Shown: piece after piece, positions 62,276-64,000 of the stretch
Layout: every line of letters starts with the position of its first letter
Numbering within the stretch: the first letter of the stretch is position 1
Assembly (NCBI RefSeq): GCF_954871325.1
Contig: NC_088777.1
Span: 3,660,509 to 3,724,508, forward strand
DNA: 64,000 nt
Origin: Gordionus sp. m RMFG-2023
Taxonomy: Eukaryota; Nematomorpha; Gordioida; Chordodea; Parachordodidae
Reading direction: 5' to 3'
The notes under the pieces: generated by a model
Database searches by the model: none
The model's input: only the letters and a program-made list of their open reading frames with translations
What the model was told of the DNA's origin: nothing
Program-made: the position numbers and the translations under genes

Positions 62276-63300
62276 GTAAATTGATGTTTTATTAGTTATC
62301 TTTTTGTATAAGAAACGGATGCTTTAAATTAATGATGCCTAAAACAATTTTATAGATATAAACAGAGTTGGGCAGGTCCTCCGAAAAAAAAATCTAGATA
62401 CAGATTCTTTTTTAAAAAAAATGAATCTTAGATACAGATACTAGTATCTTTTTCAAAATATCAAAAAGATACAAGATAAATACTTGTATCTTTTACTAAA
62501 TTAGGGTATCTTAAATACAAGATACTTTTAAATTAGAATAGTTTATAAAATACATTTTTATTATTTATTTGGGAAGAACATAGCATACACATATAAGAAT
62601 GAATATTTGCAATAATTAATAAAAAATTTATTGATGAATTAATTATAATAACCAGGGATTAATAATATTAATTTTTGCCCATTAATAGCTTAAACAGGGA
62701 AGGGAAAGTAGTATATTTAATGGGGTTAACAATGTGCAAATAAGAAAAAAAATTAAATCAAATGATTTATTAGAATTTGCAGGTTATTTTCTGTGTTGTT
62801 TTAAATATAGCATATATTCGGAGTTATGGATAAATGGCATCTCTAAAAAAAATATACAATACTTGCTTGTGATATTTATGTATTTTTTAAATTAGTTTTA
62901 TTTTCTAATATGACTTGTTAATTCTTGCATTTGTAATATCATATATAGTATATAAATATCATTTAAATTTTTTTTCATATTTTTTTTATATATTTCTAGC
63001 AAAATTATTAATTATATATAAAAAATATGAAAATAATGTACAACATTATATTATTTAATTGTTAATTACATAGCAATTTTCTTTAATGCATTTTAAATTA
63101 ATTAAATTTCGTAAATAAATACTGTAATGTAATTTTATTTAATATCATAAATAAATAAAAGTAACTAATAAAATTAAATTCTACCTTATTATAATTATTT
63201 TATTAAGAGCCTTTTAAAATTATCTAATATTATATATCAATTGTAGCTTAAATATTTCCTTTAATAAGAACTTGCTAAAATAATTAAATATAAAATATAT

Positions 63301-63994
63301 TAGGGATGTGCCGATAGGGCCGATATTTCACCCATTTTAAAATATCGGTTATAGGTCAATATTATAAAATTTGATCCGATATAAAAATGGCTTCTTTAAC
63401 AAAAATAAAATGTTATAAATGAAAAAAAAATAGTTATATCTAAAATCATTTATTTTTATAAATAAAATCGAAATCCATTTTTATGTATATTTTTTTAGTA
63501 ATAATAATTAATTAATAAACATTCTATCATATTCTTATTTTTTTGCGCATTCTGTTTATAAAAGTGTGCGATAATCACTACAGAATCTGTTTTTAGTGAA
63601 GCTGGTGATATTGACAGTTACTATAGCCGCAAGCTGACCTCTGATAAATCGGAAATATTGGTATTTCTAAAAAGAAATCTTACCTATATTAAGATTAATG
63701 TTATTATATTATATAAAAGTGATTTAACAATAAAAATATTTTATATACTTTTAGAATTGTAATTGAATTGAATATAAACTATAACTCATCATTATAAATA
63801 TATTTATATGACATAAGTTATGGTATAGTTAAATAATAGATGTTATACTAATAAAAAGTATATTAAAAATTAAAAAATTGTTATCTTTACAGAATACAAA
63901 ATTAGATATGATATCGAATCGGTAATCGGCCGATATCAATTTAATATCGGGAATATCTGATCGGATCATCTAAAGTAGTATCGGTACACCCCTA
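63301..63994 (+). mobile_element. hAT derivative with retained transposase C terminus
   Basis: Left end TAGGGATGTGCCGATA and right end complement TAGGGGTGTACCGATA delimit a 694-bp element at the window edge. Inside, 63575-63690 reads TTESVFSEAGDIDS and KLTSDKSEILVFLKRNL, the last part of a hAT transposase. The left flank is AAATATAT; the right flank shows only AAAAAT before the window ends, so the 8-bp duplication cannot be confirmed. A large internal deletion of an autonomous element is the simplest origin. Confidence 0.78.
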
Positions 63995-64000
63995 AAAAAT

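Noticed and set aside
1-64000. CRISPR array, bacterial operon or integron structure
   Set aside because: No regularly spaced identical repeats and no bacterial gene layout; introns and transposons show a eukaryote.

Overview
The window is strongly AT-rich nuclear DNA from a eukaryote. It has spliceosomal introns, a TFIID subunit gene, a LINE of a type common in invertebrate animals, and very many non-autonomous DNA transposons. An invertebrate animal is the most likely source. The sequence does not let me name a phylum.

Two host genes can be modelled with consistent splice phases. On the minus strand (21673 to 18753) a three-exon gene encodes a 578-residue protein with a GNAT acetyltransferase fold followed by a second, YitH/HolE-type acetyltransferase domain. 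On the plus strand (45768 to beyond 62275) lies TAF5, the WD40 scaffold subunit of TFIID. Seventeen exons can be followed, including a 23-nt microexon, and all of them join in phase. The first three introns are only 40 to 45 bases long. Most later ones are hundreds of bases to 3.6 kb long and are filled with MITEs, simple repeats and a LINE. The last WD40 exons lie beyond the window.

The left 14.2 kb is a graveyard. Three diverged fragments of one AGC-like protein kinase gene (about 1.3-2.4, 7.45-7.8 and 12.0 kb) show that it was copied locally, once within a 0.96-kb inverted repeat. Among them are two 0.7-0.9 kb foldback elements, a hAT element with subterminal palindromic repeats, and three decayed hAT transposases. 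The middle (21.7 to 45.7 kb) is mainly repeats: MITEs of several families, simple repeats, a short fossil that may derive from a Polinton-like polymerase, and no convincing gene apart from one unresolved coding candidate at 25.3-25.7 kb. The right edge holds a 0.69-kb hAT derivative that keeps the end of its transposase.

The repeat families that recur are: (i) hAT MITEs of about 200 bp with ends TAGTGTTGTTAAACGGCTC and 8-bp target duplications, some exact; (ii) a 320-bp family with ends containing CTAGACTGACGATGC; (iii) a 280-510 bp family with ends containing GTTAGCGGCAATGTG; (iv) GC-rich families built on GGCCCGGCCC and on CCGGTTCGGTT; and (v) tRNA-like SINE heads. A separate oddity is the set of twelve poly(C) or poly(G) runs of 10 to 14 bases in otherwise AT-rich DNA. 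I see no new gene system. The most useful results are the TAF5 model, the GNAT model, the kinase duplication and the repeat families.
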